Origin: Clostridia bacterium
GTDB taxonomy: Bacteria; Bacillota_A; Clostridia; Oscillospirales; CAG-272
Assembly (NCBI GenBank): GCA_017467225.1
Contig: JAFTSR010000050.1
Span: 1-7,401, forward strand
Length of the DNA stretch: 7,401 bases
Direction of reading: 5' to 3'
Below, piece after piece: positions 6,841-7,401 of the stretch. How positions within the stretch are numbered: the first letter of the stretch is position 1; each line of letters opens with the position of its first letter. The position numbers were made by a program, and so were the translations under genes. A model generated the notes under the pieces. That model worked only from the letters and a program-made list of their open reading frames with translations. It did not search any database and had not been told where the DNA came from.

Positions 6841-6892
6841 GTTTGCCTTGATGGCTCAACGCCATCACCGCGCGCAAGGCGCGGCGGCAAAC
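6841..6892. repeat. Three-way-junction-like nested palindrome
   Basis: An outer 7-bp stem GTTTGCC (6841-6847)/GGCAAAC (6886-6892) encloses two adjacent hairpins: TGATGGC/GCCATCA (6849-6855 and 6861-6867, loop TCAAC) and CCGCGC/GCGCGG (6868-6873 and 6879-6884, loop GCAAG). Only one unpaired base separates the outer stem from each arm. All three stems are perfect. Which strand, if any, is transcribed is unknown; it could be a folded RNA, a cruciform or a mobile palindrome. Confidence 0.7.
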
Positions 6893-6910
6893 ACGCTATC
6901 GCGTTTTTGC
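6887..6910. repeat. Hairpin competing with the three-way junction
   Basis: GCAAACACGC (6887-6896), loop TATC, GCGTTTTTGC (6901-6910) pair over 10 positions with one C/T mismatch. The left arm shares GCAAAC with the outer stem of the 6841-6892 structure, so the two cannot form at once. With A residues left and T residues right it looks slightly terminator-like on the plus strand, but the T run is part of the stem. Confidence 0.6.
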
Positions 6911-6947
6911 TCAATCGCACGCGGTTGTCACAGAGTGCAGACTTTGC

Positions 6948-6975
6948 TTTCGCCGCCTCAAAAAGGACGGCGAAA
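6948..6975. repeat. Hairpin, TTTCGCCG stem
   Basis: TTTCGCCG (6948-6955) pairs perfectly with CGGCGAAA (6968-6975). CCT (6956-6958) and AGG (6964-6966) extend the stem past one bulged A. Its right arm lies inside the first copy of the 51-nt-period direct repeat. Confidence 0.7.
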
Positions 6976-7050
6976 ACGGAGGGGTTTTCTACGGGAAGAA
7001 AAGATGAACTCGGCAAGACGGCGAAAACTGGGGATTTCTACGGGAAGAAA
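6966..7050. repeat. Direct repeat, two copies with 51-nt period
   Basis: GACGGCGAAAAC, a short G-rich stretch, then TTTCTACGGGAAGAAA occurs from 6966 (about 36 nt) and again from 7017 (about 34 nt). The copies differ by small changes in the G-rich middle. Each copy ends in its own small hairpin (TTTTCT/AGAAAA around ACGGGA in copy one; TTTCT/AGAAA in copy two). Confidence 0.7.
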
Positions 7051-7083
7051 TGCTGTCGGGATGTGCTGCGTTCTTTCACTTGC

Positions 7084-7130
7084 GTCATCCTGAGCGGAGC
7101 GCGGCGAAGCGCGCGTAGTCGAACGGATCT
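7084..7130. repeat. REP-like palindromic intergenic repeat
   Basis: GTCATCCTGAGCGGAGC through CGAACGGATCT resembles, from memory, a widespread bacterial intergenic repeat of the form TCATCCTGAGC...GAAGGATCT. ATCC (7087-7090) pairs with GGAT (7125-7128), and GCGC/GCGC (7099-7102 and 7109-7112, loop GGCGAA) forms a central stem. Family assignment is by recollection only. Confidence 0.5.
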
Positions 7131-7149
7131 CGCAACGATTTTTTTGTAG

Positions 7150-7168
7150 GGGCGCGCAGTGCGCGTCC
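7150..7168. repeat. GC-rich palindrome after a T run
   Basis: GGGCGCGCA (7150-7158) and TGCGCGTCC (7160-7168) are complementary with one G/T pair. The preceding TTTTTTTGTAGG repeats the GTAGGGG motif of the 6768-6788 hairpin. On the minus strand the palindrome is followed by CCTACAAAAAAA, so no U tract follows it. Confidence 0.6.
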
Positions 7169-7214
7169 GTTCCGCGGGTAAACTACTTATTTATCTGTCA
7201 TTTGGGATAGAGAA

Positions 7215-7276
7215 GCGGCGCGAGGGGAGTGAATGACACGCCGGTGACGTGTCAGAGCCCGAGAGAGCGAAGCCGC
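7215..7276. repeat. Nested palindrome with TGACACG/CGTGTCA core
   Basis: TGACACG (7234-7240) and CGTGTCA (7248-7254) form a 7-bp perfect stem around CCGGTGA. GCGGC (7215-7219) and GCCGC (7272-7276) can close an outer stem. No neighbouring gene explains it. Confidence 0.5.
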
Positions 7277-7284
7277 AGCGAGAC

Positions 7285-7401
7285 GGGGCCCCACCTGGCA
7301 TATTGCTGTTTGTCGACAGAACAGAACCGCAACAAAGCAAATTAAAAATTATCCAAAAGTTTTTGGAAGTCAAGAAACCTTTTTTCCAAAAAGGTTTCTT
7401 G
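7285..7401. repeat. Right copy of the element flanking the operon
   Basis: The unit is GGGGCCCC (7285-7292), a diverged middle, CAGAACAGAACCGC (7317-7330), an A/T-rich stretch and a perfect 14-bp hairpin CAAGAAACCTTTTT/AAAAAGGTTTCTTG (7371-7384 and 7388-7401). The hairpin ends exactly at the window edge. The same order and spacing occur at 74-194 in the same orientation. CTGTT-TGTCGACA-GAACAG (7306-7324) adds a local palindrome not conserved in the left copy. Confidence 0.65.

Larger units (their letters stand above)
6652..7401. other. 750-nt gene-free upstream region made of palindromic repeats
   Basis: No open frame here has a convincing start site, domain or composition. Apart from the promoter-proximal 100 nt, it is filled with hairpins at 6768-6788, 6816-6836, 6841-6892, 6887-6910, 6948-6975, 7084-7130, 7150-7168 and 7234-7254, one 51-nt-period direct repeat, and a roughly 120-nt element repeated on the far side of the operon. 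Overlapping frames of 60-154 residues on both strands simply read through these palindromes. The density suggests a mosaic of non-autonomous intergenic repeats. Confidence 0.7.

Noticed and set aside
6723..7016. 97-residue open frame on the minus strand upstream of the VTC gene
   Set aside because: It reads straight through several perfect palindromes and the first unit of the direct repeat, has no recognisable domain, and its composition is what repeat DNA would give. Most likely spurious.
6685..7149. 154-residue open frame on the plus strand in the same region
   Set aside because: It overlaps the predicted promoter and all the hairpins, and ends in translated REP-like repeat. No domain or ribosome binding site is visible.
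6768..7168. Succession of palindromes as a possible CRISPR array
   Set aside because: The palindromes differ from each other in sequence and spacing; there are no regular identical repeats with unique spacers and no cas gene.
7191..7373. 60-residue open frame on the minus strand near the right edge
   Set aside because: It is made of the right flanking element and the nested TGACACG palindrome; no protein features.

Overview
The window looks like chromosomal DNA of a Gram-positive anaerobe, most likely a Clostridia/Oscillospirales-type gut bacterium. This is inferred from strong AAAGGAG-type ribosome binding sites before every gene, a lipoprotein signal in a moderately high-GC genome, tight unidirectional gene packing, and intergenic DNA crowded with palindromic repeats of a kind I associate with that group. 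No rRNA or tRNA is present, so the taxonomic call is soft.

All convincing genes lie on the minus strand and form one four-gene operon, read from right to left: (1) a soluble VTC-domain polyphosphate polymerase (5941-6651); (2) a DUF4956 multi-pass membrane protein (5230-5901); (3) a membrane-anchored CotH-type kinase with a chitobiase-like domain, an InlB-like beta repeat and a lamin-tail domain (2752-5193); (4) a large lipoprotein with a beta-sandwich N-terminal half and a probable (alpha/alpha)6 glycosidase C-terminal half (222-2720). The intergenic gaps are 39, 36 and 31 nt, each with a Shine-Dalgarno sequence and no terminator, so the four are probably co-transcribed. A candidate sigma-A promoter (GTGACA, 17 nt, TACATT) lies about 60-85 nt before the first gene, and its -35 box sits inside a long A/T-rich palindrome.

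Functionally the set reads as an inside-to-outside system. A cytosolic polymerase is paired with a small membrane protein whose loops and C-terminal domain are predicted to face the cytosol. Two predicted extracytoplasmic proteins follow: a CotH-like phosphotransferase and a sugar-active lipoprotein. By analogy with the eukaryotic VTC complex, the first two may make and export polyphosphate or a related polymer. The outer two may modify envelope proteins or glycans. The domain calls are well supported; the joint pathway is inference.

The right-hand 750 nt (6652-7401) has no credible gene. It is a dense mosaic of perfect hairpins, a three-way-junction-like fold with a competing hairpin, a 51-nt-period direct repeat and REP-like palindromes. 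The left-hand 221 nt holds the operon's 3' flank. A roughly 120-nt element (GGGGCCCC, then CAGAACAGAACCGC, then a long A/T-rich hairpin) occurs once on each side of the operon in the same orientation (74-194 and 7285-7401).
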